Below are positions 1 through 12,080 of a stretch of 64,000 nt of DNA, one piece after another. Each line of letters opens with the position of its first letter. Position 1 is the first letter of the stretch. The DNA lies in NCBI GenBank assembly GCA_037501455.1, contig CM074855.1, forward strand, positions 53,947,001 through 54,011,000, read 5' to 3'. A model generated the notes under the pieces. That model saw only the letters and a program-made list of their open reading frames with translations, had not been told where the DNA came from and did not search any database. The stretch comes from Lantana camara (Eukaryota > Streptophyta > Magnoliopsida > Lamiales > Verbenaceae). The translations under genes were made by a program, and so were the position numbers.

Positions 1-278
1 GGAGTTCATGAATGAATACGTGTACACCATAAATGAATTGCCTTATCACATGATAATTTAACTAGCCTGTAATGATTCACTATTGGTGTAAGGTTGGAAA
101 CGCCCTCACTCGCCAGGGCCACGTATCAATAATATGAACTTTAAATTAATAAATTCGATGATTGTAATCTCGGGCGATGGATATTATATTTTCACTCATA
201 TTACTTTTATGGTTAAAAACATTACCCGAGGTCACAACGTGCATGTTACTTGTGTTATACATATATTACTGCCTCACT

Positions 279-295
279 CAGTCTTCCATGGACTG
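279..295 (+). repeat. LTR dyad (branch-point hairpin), left fragment
   Basis: CAGTC (279-283) pairs with GACTG (291-295) around a 7-nt loop. It lies 15 nt upstream of the acceptor-like CAG at 309-311. Confidence 0.5.
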
Positions 296-331
296 ACACC
301 CCACCTTTCAGGTACTTGAGAGCAGTCGTGT

Positions 332-564
332 GCTAGGCGGGAGTCGAGTCAGGTCGCGCACTTCACAGAGTCTAGTCTTTCATTTTGTGTACAGAACTTT
401 TGGGTGTCATGTTATGACTGTTACTATCACATGTTGGATATTTTGATATGAATAATACGCAAGAGATGATAATGTATTGATAGTTAAATACAGTATTTAT
501 ACATATGAATTATTCGGTGCTTCCGCTTTATTTTATTGCATGTGTAGTTTAGTTCCCGCCTAGC
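332..564 (+). repeat. Long-range inverted repeat in LTR end
   Basis: GCTAGGCGGGA (332-342) is the exact reverse complement of TCCCGCCTAGC (554-564), giving a perfect 11-bp stem that encloses 211 nt. Matching pairs occur in LTRs B, F and H. Confidence 0.5.
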
Positions 565-687
565 TTGTTGGTATTGCATTGTCACCCGTTCGCTATAGTT
601 TTGATTTATGTATGGACTTTCCATTTCATACGTGAATCGAGGCTACAGTGCAGGGGTGTGGCACCTCCACGTGTAAGGGGTGCTACA

Positions 688-1263
688 TGTGGGCCCAAGA
701 ATAAGGTTATTTTGTCAAGAATTAAGTAAGTTATGGTCAAAACCGTAAAAGGTGGCAAATCTGTGCGAGATTCAGATTTCGGGGGAAATTTGGAGGCTCA
801 AACGGGCTTAGAAAAATACAAAGGTAGGTTCAAAAGCTTCCAATTTTCGTTATGAGTACAGCGCCTCTTCCGGAATTCAAATCCAAATTCCTGAGCCCAA
901 GTTACGCCTTCCGGAACACAAGGTCCGCTAAAACGAGTTAGGCCCTCGAGTCCCTTAACAAATAAAATGGTGTTAAAACTGTATCAAATAAACTCTAAGA
1001 TAATAAACGAGCACATAAGCACATTCATAAATCATATAATTCATGCATGGAAAATTGTCACAAAAATCGGAGTTGAAAACGAGGTTAAACGAATTAAAAA
1101 CGAGTTGAAAAGGTTCGAAAACGTTTAAAATTTTAAAGATAAGGCATATTAGAACTATTCAAATATTCAAATAATTCATATAATTGCATACTCAATTAAA
1201 TAAATACGCACTTAGCACACTCTTGAGGTCTTACCTGAAAGGCCGAAGAGTGGGGATGTTACA
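688..1263 (-). mobile_element. LTR-like fragment, probable minus orientation
   Basis: The stretch begins TGTGGGCCC and ends GGGGATGTTACA, so it has TG...CA ends. Its right end, read on the minus strand as TGTAACATCCCC, resembles the starts of C (TGTAACATCCC) and F (TGTGACGCCCC). The AT-rich run ahead of that end, with AATTCATATAATTG-like motifs, is also like the start of F. The flanking 5-mers (CTACA, ACGTG) do not match, so I cannot call a clean insertion. It may be a 576-bp solo LTR of a short family or the truncated head of a longer one. Confidence 0.35.
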
Positions 1264-1941
1264 ACGTGGACCGGTTTTAGGGCGTCGGAATAGCAAATGG
1301 TCTCCAAAAATTATGAGATTAACGTCATCCATCTCAAAACGTCAAAATGAATCCAACTGTGAAAACGGATCTCAAATAACTCATCCCAAACTTAGTTTAA
1401 TTCAAAGAAATTTCAAAGCAATCTATTGATGTTCTTATCCCGAACTAGCTTGATAGGGTTACGTTCGTTCTAACGGATTCATCGGGTGAACTTCCCACGA
1501 TCCTAACACTTGCAAACTTAAACATTTAGAAAAACAGGGTGTCATATAATTTCTTTGATTTGACAATTTTTATGTATGAACAATGTGCTATGATGTATAT
1601 ATGTTTGTTTTGGTATGATTTCGATGCATGCATACGAGCTATGAACTTGTTTTCCCTAAGTGCTACGTGTGACGCCTCCTTGCACCTAATTACCTTCTTT
1701 ATATGTTTTCAACTTGTATGTGCTTAGGATATGATGTATTTGAATGTATTATATGTTTGTTTAATGTGTTATGTGTTTGGGATTAAGTGTCGGTTACGTG
1801 ATAAATGTTAAATGCTTTGACTTTGCCTAAGTGTAAAACCGTTATGGCTTGCATTGCATCATTCGCATTCATATGCATTTTCCGAGAATCTATATGGTTC
1901 ATTTTGAGTGTAAGTATGTCTTTGATATTTGTCTTATTTAG

Positions 1942-2018
1942 AGGAGTATCCTGTTAGTGACGAGGTCACTCGGTAGGCGTTGGTTTTGGTCTCTTTTGCC
2001 CGGTTTCTTCTGTAGAAG
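1942..2018 (+). other. LTR leader exon 2-like block (77 nt)
   Basis: It is bounded by a pyrimidine-rich acceptor (TTTGTCTTATTTAG) and donor AAG|GTGAGG. The inferred intron 2 runs from 2019 to 2880 (862 nt). Confidence 0.45.
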
Positions 2019-2831
2019 GTGAGGTTAAGTTATAGTTAAACCCTAATGAAATGTACCCGTTATGTATGTGTGTGAATATAAGCCCTATGTATACGTAAGT
2101 ACGTGTGAGATGTGTATGTGTATTACTAAGACATATGTTTTGAAATATGAAACGCTATATATGATCATATGTAAGCTTGTTTTCGGTTTACGTTATGTAT
2201 AAGTAATATGTGTGAGCTGTAAATATGTATGATATGTATTTATGGTATGTGGGTATGGTACATGTGAGTATGATTCTGAATATGAATAACACATGATTAT
2301 GAATATGGTAAGGTTAGCAATATGCTACCAATATGAATACGATTATGATATGATATGAACCTGAGTTTAACTACTAATCTGAATCTGGATACGATATGAA
2401 TATTATTTTGAATATGTTATGCCTTTCACTCTGAATATGTTTGGGGATCGATGATCATGGGTAAGGGGGACTGGGGACGCCGGGTATTACTTCCGTGCAT
2501 GATTTTTATGATGTTGCATAGGGAACTCGGGACGAGCATTATCCCTATGCACATTTCCCTTTTTGTGTGAAGGTTTGCGTGTTGGTTAGTTTGATTTCTA
2601 TTCATTTCCGTTGTGTTAGCTTGTTCAGAAATAGTTCGTGAAACGGGAGTAGACTGTCAATTGCTAAAATTTGGTTGTTTTGGCCTTCGGCCCTAAACTC
2701 TCTCTTTATATTAAGTATCATGTGAGAAAATGATTTAGAATCTTAAAACCACGCCCCGGTTCACGAACTCCCTACTTTGATATGTGTTGTGCTTTGTATA
2801 CCTATGTACGCGTGCGTGTGTAGCCCCTCAC

Positions 2832-2848
2832 TTAGTCAATGTGACTAA
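2832..2848 (+). repeat. LTR dyad, 7-bp perfect stem
   Basis: TTAGTCA (2832-2838) and TGACTAA (2842-2848) pair around the loop ATG. The right arm reads TGACTAAC, a good plant branch-point match, and it lies 32 nt upstream of the CAG at 2880. Confidence 0.6.
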
Positions 2849-3296
2849 CCCGTCACTCTTTATGTTTTTTCAGTTTGCAGGTACCGGTTTTGGTTCGATG
2901 TAGGCAGTTTGCAGTCTTTTGAGTCTCATGTAGATTAGTTCGAGTCTGCATCTCATTCCTTAGCTTGTTTTTACATTTTTTACGTTATTACTTTTGAAGT
3001 TGGATATTCCGGGATTGTATTCGATATTTTGTTAGCCCGTGTGGCAAGGTTGTTTGTAATTCTATCGATTATGGCTTAACTTTGAAGCTTTACCTGTGTT
3101 TATTTTGTTTAATGCCTCCGTACTTGTGTATTTGATTTATGTGTGCTCTGTTTGAGGGTCTAGACCGCCTACCTTAGGTGTCACTTTTGTTTGTCTCCCG
3201 TTCGCTAGTGTTTGGTGCGTGTACGAATTCTCCAATTTGTTACATGTGCCGGGCTCTAGTACAGGGGATGTGGTGCCCACCGCTTTGGGTGCTACA

Positions 3297-4961
3297 CATA
3301 TAAAAGAAGTAGACTGAAAAACTTTTTCTTTCTCTTCAATATGGACTTAAATTTTTAGCTATAAATGTCCAAATTTCAACATATCTAATTATCTATACAT
3401 ATAAAAGAAAAAGTACTAAAAGTAAAAGATAACAAAAAGAATTATGAGAATAAAGTACCTAAAGGAGAAAACATAAAAAAATAGGAAAGAAAAATTCGTA
3501 AACTTCCACAAAGATTCAATATATTTATTGATTATGTACATATATTCATGCGTCATTGTTATGACCACCTAAATTTTAAAAATTCTCAAATCAATCTTTT
3601 TTGTTAATTTATTTTATCTTTTTTTATCTTTTTCTATTCCTGCTATTTTTCTTTTTTTTTTTTTTGGACGTAAAACTCTAATTTTTTTAATATTAAAAAG
3701 TTACACCAGTTGAACAAAAGATTTTGTTTTCCTTAATGTAAAACCGTAATTTTTTAATATTCAGAATTTATATTAATTGAAAAAAAAAAAAGTTGATGGT
3801 AGTCCTCGTTCAAATTATTTATCAAGTAAAGCCAAAAGAAATGTAATGTTAATTTATATTTAATTTAGTTTAATTTATCATGAATAGATTATTTAGAAAA
3901 AATTTATGTTAATTGTGAATTAGTTCAATTTTATCTCCATGAGAAATAAGTTAAAGATAATTGTGTTTAATTTTGGATAATATAGTATTGAATAAGTTTT
4001 ACGTGTTTAATTTTGGATAATCCAGTGTTGCGTAATGAGTTCTTCAATGGTAGATTAATAGTGGGTCTTTCTTACAGATAAAAAAAAAAAATTATTTTTT
4101 TATTGTATTCTTTTATTTAACTCTGTTATTTTAAGTCATGGTAAATTGAGATTAATTTATAACTTTTTCATTTTTTAAATATATTTTATTTTAGAGTTTA
4201 TACCTGATAGAGAACGTGATTATTTTAAGTTTTAAGTTATACTTGTTTTATATACATCAAATAAAATAATATTTATATTTTTTAATAAGATAATACTTAT
4301 ATTTTAGGTTATATAATTATATTTCTAATTTTTAATTTTCGCTCCGCATTATTTGAAATCGTGGTTCCATCCCTGGTAACGAGTCATGGTTATCACTAGT
4401 TATAGTTTTGGTGCAAGTCGTGGTTTTGTTGTTTCGAGGGACAACAGTTTTTACTTAGATCATCAAATTCTACATAGTTAACATAAAAGTTAATGATGAA
4501 ATTTCAAATTTAAAAATTTATTTGACACATTATTAACCTGAGGTTTTTCAAAATTTAAAAGTTTTCACTTTAAAAGTTGTCACTTCTTTTCACATTTAAA
4601 AATTTCTTACTTAGGGAAGTTCAGTGGAATTGTTCAACATAGTGACTACCCTTGAATATTGTGTGTGTACTAATTGTACACTTCACATCTTATAAAATCC
4701 GGTCAATACTCCACGATTTGTTCAACTGATTGGCTTGTGAGTGATTTTTTTTTTCAACTTAAGTTAAGACTTGTTTCATAACTGATTACTTTTAATGACT
4801 ATGTCCTAACAACTTTGTGAGTTGGAGATCTTCTAAAGCATGTATGCATAATTGAAAACACATAAAATATGTAGTGCATATAAAGAAGTAGTTACATAGG
4901 AATAAAATTTTATGCATACTATTGAAAGATTATTTGTGATACAAAGAATATGTCAAATCGG
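3297..4961. other. AT-rich stretch, nothing identifiable
   Basis: This stretch is very AT-rich with T and A homopolymers (near 3651, 3781 and 4081). There is no long open frame, no LTR terminus and no recognisable transposon protein. It could be old decayed repeat or non-repetitive spacer. Confidence 0.5.
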
Positions 4962-5286
4962 TTATACAATATAGTCGGTTTTCAAGGCACTAATCCTAAC
5001 AGTAAAACTTGAATACAAACTTGTTCCTAAGACTCTATTCATTGACATGACGATGGTGTAAAGTAAATGTAATCTTACTGTCGTGGAGCATGGAATGAGG
5101 ATTTTAGCAAGTAGAATTTTCATTGATGTGTAAGAGATAGATGGAGGATGGTTGAGTAACAATTTTTGCATATGTCTTTCATTGTAAGGAATGATGACAT
5201 TATTAACAAAAATCTCTATTGACGTTGGAACGGTAGTTTGAAAGGTTGTATAAGAGTTTGATACACTTGTTTTCAATTGTGATAAC
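4962..5286 (-). other. Possible decayed copia pol segment
   Basis: A 104-codon minus frame is open here, directly downstream (in sense) of the copia protease remnant, where the pre-integrase/integrase region would be expected. I cannot recognise integrase motifs in it, so it is listed only by position. Confidence 0.2.
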
Positions 5287-6487
5287 TCAATGATGTTGGA
5301 TAATGGTCACGAACAAACTACGTGGATGGTGTTTTATATCACGAGGTAAAATTTTCACGCAAGGATCATCGATGATGATTTGGTCATTCAGAAGCAAATT
5401 TCCATTCTTAATGAAAGTTTCATAGCCTTCACAATCTAACATTGGAATAAAAATTATATTACGAATAATTGAAGGTACGTATAAGACTTTGTTCGAAACT
5501 AAAATGAAAACACCTAAATCTAAACTACACGCCCCCATAGCTCGAGCTTAAACACTTGATCTGTCTCCAACCTTCAAGATGCATTCTCCTTCTGTGAGCT
5601 GCCGAATCTCACTTAGCATTTGTACATTATTACAAATATGAGCTCTACAGCCGGTATCAAGTCCCAAGAATTAGAATCAATAGATAGATTTATTTCAACA
5701 ATAAACGCACCTTTCTTTAGAGTATTCTTATACTCTCGGTAGTTCCTCTTCCAATTCCCCTTCTTGTCACAATGGTGGTGAACTTCCTCTCTCTAATCTC
5801 TTTTCTTCTTGGAGTTTCTCTTTTTTAACCCCTCCATCAGGTTTAAGTGATTCCTTATTATTGGGATCTTTCTTCCCTTTGACTGTAGAAGGCTTAGAAG
5901 AGGAAGCTACCATCATAACCTTATGTTAATCAGCTCAGCTACAGTAGCGTGAGCATGATTCATGTTGAAATTAAGCATGAAGGGGTTGAATGATGATGGA
6001 AGAAAAGCGAACAACATGTCCACAGTGAGTTCTTCACTCGGTGGCATGTCCATAGATACAAGTCTCTCGGTTATGGCAAGAAACTTCAATCTATACTCAC
6101 TGACACTTGTACCTTCTTTTATCCTAAGATGAAACAATTCTTTTGATGTGTCATACCTTAAAACACGTTTGTGAGGTCGATACAACTGCTCAAGGTGGTA
6201 AAAAATTTTAAGTGTTTTCCATAGACTCATGCTGCCTTTACATGTGCGGGTACATGTTGACTAACATGAGGTAACGGGCTTCAAGATATCTTCCTTCCAG
6301 TTAGCTATCGCTTCTCTTTCGGCCCGAGGTTGAACCTTGCCTTCAGTAAGGGGCTCCCCTCGAAGAGAACATGTTTTCTCTTCTCGTAATCTGAAACTAT
6401 CTTTATATTGCGAAGCCAATTAGAGTAATTGGGCCCCGTCAACTTGTTTCATTCGAGGATGGATACTAGAGGGTTTTTTGTTGCCAT
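5287..6487 (-). pseudogene. Ty1/copia gag-protease remnant
   Basis: This is a minus-strand copia polyprotein fragment. The start is the ATG at 6487-6485, followed by the usual copia gag N-terminus (M-A-T-K-N-P-L-V-S-I-L-E) and by N-Y-x-x-W-L-R-N. The gag UBN2-type domain follows at about 5913-6230, with S-x-Y-x-L-K-F and M-P-P-S-E-E-L-T-V-D. Next come a degenerate CCHC knuckle (about 5740-5780), the protease active-site D-T-G (5650-5658) in the context L-D-T-G-C-x-x-H-I-C, and the V-L-Y-V-P-S segment that follows the protease (5287-5538). The frame is broken by a stop just after the N-terminus and by several shifts. RT, RNase H and integrase are not seen on the left. The gag and PR motifs make the family firm; the lineage within copia is not assigned. 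Confidence 0.75.
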
Positions 6488-6740
6488 TTCAATTGTAGAG
6501 AATCACAGAAATTACAACCTAAATGAAAAATAGAGAAATCATGAGCATGCTGAATAATAACGTTATAAATATTATCAAGGTTTTTAGAAATATGTTCTCC
6601 AATTGTTTTTAAAAGGTCTATAAATCCCAACGATCTTAGAAGAAACTTGTTTTCTCAGTAGGTACTTAGAACCCAAGCATTTTAGTTTTGGACCCACAAC
6701 TCGTGAGACTATCCAAAGGTTAAAATCTTTAGGTAGGTAC
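6488..6740 (-). other. Copia leader upstream of gag
   Basis: This noncoding sequence lies between the copia gag start and solo LTR A and is probably the untranslated leader of the minus-strand copia. It contains GGTACTT at 6661 and TGGACCCAC...GTGAGAC near 6690-6709. Similar words recur at 60933-61022 on the far side of the nest, which may reflect an old duplication. The GGTAC at 6736-6740 is the left target duplication of A. Confidence 0.4.
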
Positions 6741-7831
6741 TGTTAGGAATAATGCCCTGAAAGCCAATGTAATAGTCTGTTTTAGTACTTTCCTTTTGTA
6801 AATCACAGACAATCTTTGAATAATACGAATTAAGGTAACATTTCTTTATATGCTCTTGTTTGATTGTGAGTTTACTTTTGACTACACATGTATAAGAACT
6901 CCCCTAATGAATATGACTTATAGTACTCAACCATTTAGGCAAAATGGTTCATGAAACGAGCCCTATATCACATAAGTCATGATTAAAAATCACTCCAAGC
7001 CAATGAATCCAAAAGACAGTAGTGGGAGTGTCAACTTGACTCATTTGAGGCTGGCTCGTGTGATCACGCCCTTAAGAAAGACCACCTTGTTTCATGGGGT
7101 GCAAAGTGTATAGTTGATACGTACGTGATACATGGGGGTGCTTACTTGTTCTAAGTAGGTACATTGAGGTGTCCCATGTGAGAAGATTCCTAAATGGGAA
7201 AGGAAGTTTCTATATTTGGAAATAGAAACTTCTAGATTAGGAAATTTGTCACGAGTCATTGATGTGATTAAGTGATCCTTAAACTTGAGGTTCCATTGAT
7301 ACTTTATGAGCTAACTCTGTAGTCTGAGGTGTAAGCTTTAAAGGGTGTCACCTTAGACAACTGATTCAAGGCTTATGCTGGGGCTGCACAATTGGCACAT
7401 GAAAGTATATGAGAATCGATAATGGACCTACGCTTGCATTAGCAAGATGATGATCTCTTATTGCGCAAGTCATTCATATGCCATCTAGGAGTCCTTGGCC
7501 AAGGCAGTGGATCAAGACATCAAGAAAAGAGCTTATTGGATTGCGATCAAACGGATATGAAATGCACTTAGCATTAAGATCAAGATTATTAGGGTTCTAA
7601 TTATTCCCTTGCCCTAGATCTTGATTGAGAGATGGGACGTAGGAGGATTGTATCTCACATATGTCAATGACTTAAAGGTTCTGTCGAATCGAGACAGTCT
7701 TAAATTAATTAATTAGGGTCACTGCTAATTGAATTAAGAACCTAGAGGGTCACACACAACAACCCGATCACGTGGGTTAAGGCTTGAATCGATTAAATGA
7801 GTTGATCAAACCATTAAGTGAATGGTGGGGC

Positions 7832-7903
7832 CCACACGTGTGAGTCATACGTGTGGAACACGTAAATGACACGTGTCCAATTGGATACGTGTATATATAT
7901 AGG
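7832..7903 (+). promoter_or_regulatory. Candidate LTR promoter with G-box/ABRE cluster (A)
   Basis: Four ACGT-core elements precede a TATATATATA box (about 7892-7901). They are CACGTG at 7835-7840, ACGTGTGG at 7849-7856, CACGTGTC at 7870-7877 (an ABRE/G-box core) and ACGTGT at 7887. The spacing is that of a stress- or ABA-type plant promoter. Activity is not tested. Confidence 0.45.
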
Positions 7904-10077
7904 TGTATATATTAAATAATTAATGTGTTAATTATTTAATAGACATTGATTTAATTTTGAATTAATATTAAAGTCCTAATTTGGAGAAATAAAGTCTAAC
8001 AAATAGTTAATTATGAATTAATTAATTGTAAGTCTTAAAGTTATTTATTATTTAATATATAAAGTAAAATAAAATATCTAAGAGAGTTAGATATTATTCT
8101 TGCTTGACAAGTTGGTCAAAAGGAGACTTTTGGTCAAAGTAAGAGACTTAGTCTTTGTGACATCCCAAATTCTGGACCGTATAGGTACGAGCGCCACGCG
8201 TGTGAGTTTTTAGATTTAGGATTTATTTGATTCCTTTTTCTACCTAATTGCGTTATTTTAATTCCCTTGACTTGAATACCTGCAATTATATGATTTAAAT
8301 TTTCTAGTCTTTTTGAAATTTATTACGTGAATTGTATATTTATTTCTCCGAGCATGATTAAATGTTTAAATGAATTTCAATTGTGAGAATTCTATGCCTA
8401 TTTGTCCTTAATTGAAGCTTTGGATAACTTTTGGACTTAATTGATAATTTCTTAAGGACTTATTCGTAACTTTTATAAATTGAGTACCTAATTGCATAGC
8501 TTTATATTTGTTGAGGACTTAGTTGCAATTTCCCCTCTTTTCTTCCCCCTTCTTGCACGATATGTATATATACACTCACATAGACTTCTTTTCTTCTTAT
8601 TTCAACAAACAAGACACACACTCCATTTCTTTCCCTCTCCCTTTCGATTTGTCAAGAGAAGCCAAGAGCCAAGTTTCTTCTTCTATTTTTTCCCACAAGA
8701 ATCAAGCTCAAGACCTCCATGCTTTCTTCCCCTTCATCTTCTCTTCCTTTTGAGGTAAGATACATGCGTATATTTTGGTGATTCATGAAGGCTTTGTTAG
8801 GGCTTTGGAGGTTTGTTGGATTTATGAACTTAAATGCATTATTTTTGAAGTTAAGGAGATAATATGTGCATATTTGATATGAGTTGCATGAAGTTTAGAG
8901 CATAGATGATCATTTTCATTTTAGGGTTTCTTGAGTAAATTTTGATGGATCAAAGTATGTTTCCTTGGATTAAATGGTGCCTACTTGATATATATGATTA
9001 TATGCATGATATATGATTATTTTGGAGTGTTTTGGTTGAGCCTTGAAGTGGTTTTTTCTTCCTTCTCCTTCCCCTTCGAGCAACCCCTGTTTCTGCCATT
9101 TTTTCCAGCATAGAAGGACTACCTTGGCAGGTAGTTTTTGCACACAAAAAGTACCAGGGCGGGTACTTTAGTGCAGTAGGGTTTCTGCACCTGCTCTCCC
9201 GGGCCGGGTAAATTTCTGCCTTGTTTTTACCCGGCAGGGTACCCCCTCGTATGACCTTGGATTAAGCTGATTTTCAGACACGATTAACGTCTTTGAGTCT
9301 AGAATACTCTGAAAATGGAATCATCTCAATATCTTTTCTCATTTGTGAGGTATGATCAATTCTTTATGGTGTCGCCACTGCGCCGGAAATCTGCTTTCAC
9401 CCAACTTCGGGCCTACGCCATTTTCAACTCGCTTTGAACCATGATCCGTGCCACATATCATTGGAAATCCCTGTGTGTCTACTTTCATTTCCAACAATAA
9501 AAACCCAATTCCAATTTATAGAACTCTAGATATTCCCATTTTCCTACAGCTTGCGCATTCCCAAAAACTATCAGCTTTTCCTACACTTCGCCAAAAACTC
9601 TCTTGTTGCGTTCCTTTCACCCGTTTGGCTCCTGTATGTGATTTATATGAATTTTATGTTTGCTTAATTGAAAAATATGCTCTTATTTGACATTCCTTGG
9701 TTCGTATTTGCTTAACTTGATTGTTTAGCTTCGTGATAAACGTGAAATGGATTCATTTGGTTGAATGACATGAATACATGACCTCCTTGAGCTTAATTGC
9801 ATCTCTAAAGAGTTAATCTAATGTCATACTTGTTTAAGTGCTACTTTCTTGCTAAGTGATTTATTTATGAAGGTGTTGATATGTGTTGAGGTGTTGGTAT
9901 AGTCTTATCTATTTACGTGAAAACGATCACAACATTTCCATGCCTTTTATGCTTTGATTGGGTATCATATCATCTCATGAAATAATGCACCACCTCATGA
10001 TCATTTGTCGTGTGTCCTACTTGATTTCATTATTGAGTCGTGTCTCACGAGTACACCATGTTTCCTTTCTTGTTCAG

Positions 10078-10133
10078 TGTTCTCCTCGATGGAGACTTGT
10101 GGTCCTTCTACTGCTTCTTTCTTGCACTTGGAG
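10078..10133 (+). other. B 5' LTR leader exon 2-like block (56 nt)
   Basis: It follows the strong acceptor TTTCCTTTCTTGTTCAG. Donor 2 reads GAG|GTGATG here but GAG|GTGAGG in the 3' LTR, so this copy has one change in the donor. Intron 1 would be 8755-10077. Confidence 0.5.
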
Positions 10134-11222
10134 GTGATGGTTTTCTTTTATAATTGACCTATAGCCTTACATAAATTAAAACATAGCCAAAGGGTTTTCA
10201 TATCAAATTATCCATACCTCTTATACCGGTTACGTACCGAAAATATTTTATAAATCCTGAATGTGTTACCCTGAGCCAGTTTTGCGAGATCCTACTATTG
10301 CCCCGACTCTTCTAGCGCTGGACTAGCCGGAGTGGTTCCTGTTCCTGTTCCTGTGGCCCAGGGGCTTGTGTATTGAGGGAACCGGGGAGGCATCGGGCCG
10401 ACTGCGAACTCTTGAACAGGTCCCATCTTGTTGGACCAACCCGGACATCTGCCAGGAGGTTTGGCAAAAGATGGGATTCCGGTTTGGGGGAGTCATGAAC
10501 CCACCTTACCACTGTTACTGGATGGCTAGGGCAAGCTACCCGAATCACCACCGGAGAAGGAGGTTATTGTACTTGTTTTTCCTGTATTAATGATTATAAA
10601 ATTCCTGATTTCTGCCTGCCTGATTGCTTAATATTCCTGTCATGTTAATAAGTGAAAAGTGGAGTGCAGGATGGAATAAATACCCATTCTCGTCGGGTCC
10701 CCTAAAATGTAATTGCATAGATATCCGTGACCTCCGGTTTGCCCCAGTCTGGACGCAGTAGCTGGATCCGTGGAGGGTAAAGGTAAAACGGGCATCAACG
10801 GAGGGCGTACGGATATCGAGACTTGCATTGTATATCCTGATTACCTGATTGCATGACTGTGGCGCCCTTGCCACATCCCGCATTGAGAAATACCCCGAGT
10901 GTTAGCTTTGGGCTTTCACTAGAGATCTTTCCCAGCGAACGGCGAACAAATAAACAAAAGCTAGCATAGCGGAAGGGTAAAAACAACAGTACTCAAACAC
11001 ATAAGTCAATTACAAGGCCGATAAGGCCGACGACAAACGACAAACTACAGAGGACAACTGTATTTGGTCTAGGTAGATAGACTGTACATACTGAGTTTCC
11101 CACGAAGGAGAAATTCCAAAACAGTAACACCGAAACAAACTATCTAAACGGCCCCTGACGACCTAGACCAACGTGTGGCTTATTCACCTCTACCTGAAGC
11201 CAAAACCAGAAAACAAGGGACG

Positions 11223-11239
11223 TTAGTCAAACTGACTAA
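11223..11239 (-). repeat. LTR dyad, C 3' LTR
   Basis: TTAGTCA (11223-11229) and TGACTAA (11233-11239) form a perfect 7-bp stem with a 3-nt loop, 28 nt before acceptor 2 in sense. Confidence 0.6.
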
Positions 11240-11249
11240 GTGAGAGAGT

Positions 11250-11280
<31 letters not shown>

Positions 11281-12014
11281 AAAGCACAATTTGGTTCACA
11301 CTTTTTAGAACAAGATAACGTGTATGAAAGAATATCTTTTGGGTTTGAACGAAAACACTTGTGAACCAATAACCAAAACGATCGATCAATCACAATAACC
11401 CGGCGAGTACGGGTGAGTTCTCCAACCTTTCATACCCTGAACACAAGAAACACAAAATATAAACTAGCCTTCTCCCTCCAATTGTTAGTCGAGGTGCCCC
11501 CCAACCAACCACACGATCACACAGATAGGGGCAATATGCCCTGGTACCAATAACCTCACTCTATACGTAACGCAGTCAACCTCGGCTACGTCCCGTATAG
11601 AGCTTCACAGAAGTACGTAGCAAGATCATCCTTTGGCGCACACCTCCGGGCTTCACCCACTAGATACTTCGGGCCCATATTCCCCAAGGGCGTCCCCAAG
11701 GGTTCTATCAGATCACTACTCGCTTTTCAAAACAGTTTCACACTTTCAAACGCTTTCTTTCTTTTAACCGTTTCGCAGTTTAAAATCAAACTTTTCATTC
11801 ACTCACGCGTATATATAATATAATAAGAACCCATTTTTATAAGAAAATCCGATTTTTCAACAAAATACTAAAATATTATAAAACATCTAATAATATATAT
11901 ATAGTACCAACGGGTCAAAATCGAATTCAATAAATAAGGGTTGGGTTTTAAGAATATATTTATATTCACATGATATATGTTTTGGCCCCAGTTGAAAACA
12001 TTTTCATCCCTCAC

Positions 12015-12080
12015 CTTAAACTTCTCCAAAAGTTGAAACAAGACACGCCCGACACGATCAGGGTACCTCCTTAGGAACAC
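12015..12080 (-). other. C LTR leader exon 2-like block (66 nt)
   Basis: On the minus strand it follows TGTGTCACAG and ends at TTTAAG|GTGAGG. Introns would be 12875-12081 (795 nt) and 12014-11194 (821 nt). The same signals are intact in the 5' LTR near 38855-38940. Confidence 0.5.

Larger units (their letters stand above)
1..687 (+). mobile_element. Tekay-type LTR, 3' tail (left end outside window)
   Basis: This is the downstream part of a plus-oriented LTR ending in GGGGTGCTACA at 687. Its last 150 bases closely match the end of solo LTR E: the CCCGCCTAGCTTGTTG block, the CACCCGTTCGCT block, then the terminal GTGTGG/CACGTG run. It holds the branch-point-like dyad at 279-295 and a 3' splice-acceptor-like CAG at 309-311. 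No primer-binding site follows at 688, so this is a 3' LTR, a solo LTR or a truncated copy. Confidence 0.75.
1264..3296 (+). mobile_element. Tekay-type LTR fragment, 3' part
   Basis: This plus-oriented LTR ends GGGTGCTACA at 3296, preceded by CTCCCGTTCGCT and GGGGATGTGGTGCC as in H and G. It has the conserved leader: acceptor-like TTATTTAG at 1934-1941, an exon-like block at 1942-2018, donor AAG|GTGAGG at 2019, a dyad at 2832-2848 and acceptor TTTGCAG at 2880. The start of the LTR is not identifiable, and 1264-1540 may be unrelated filler. No PBS follows. Confidence 0.6.
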
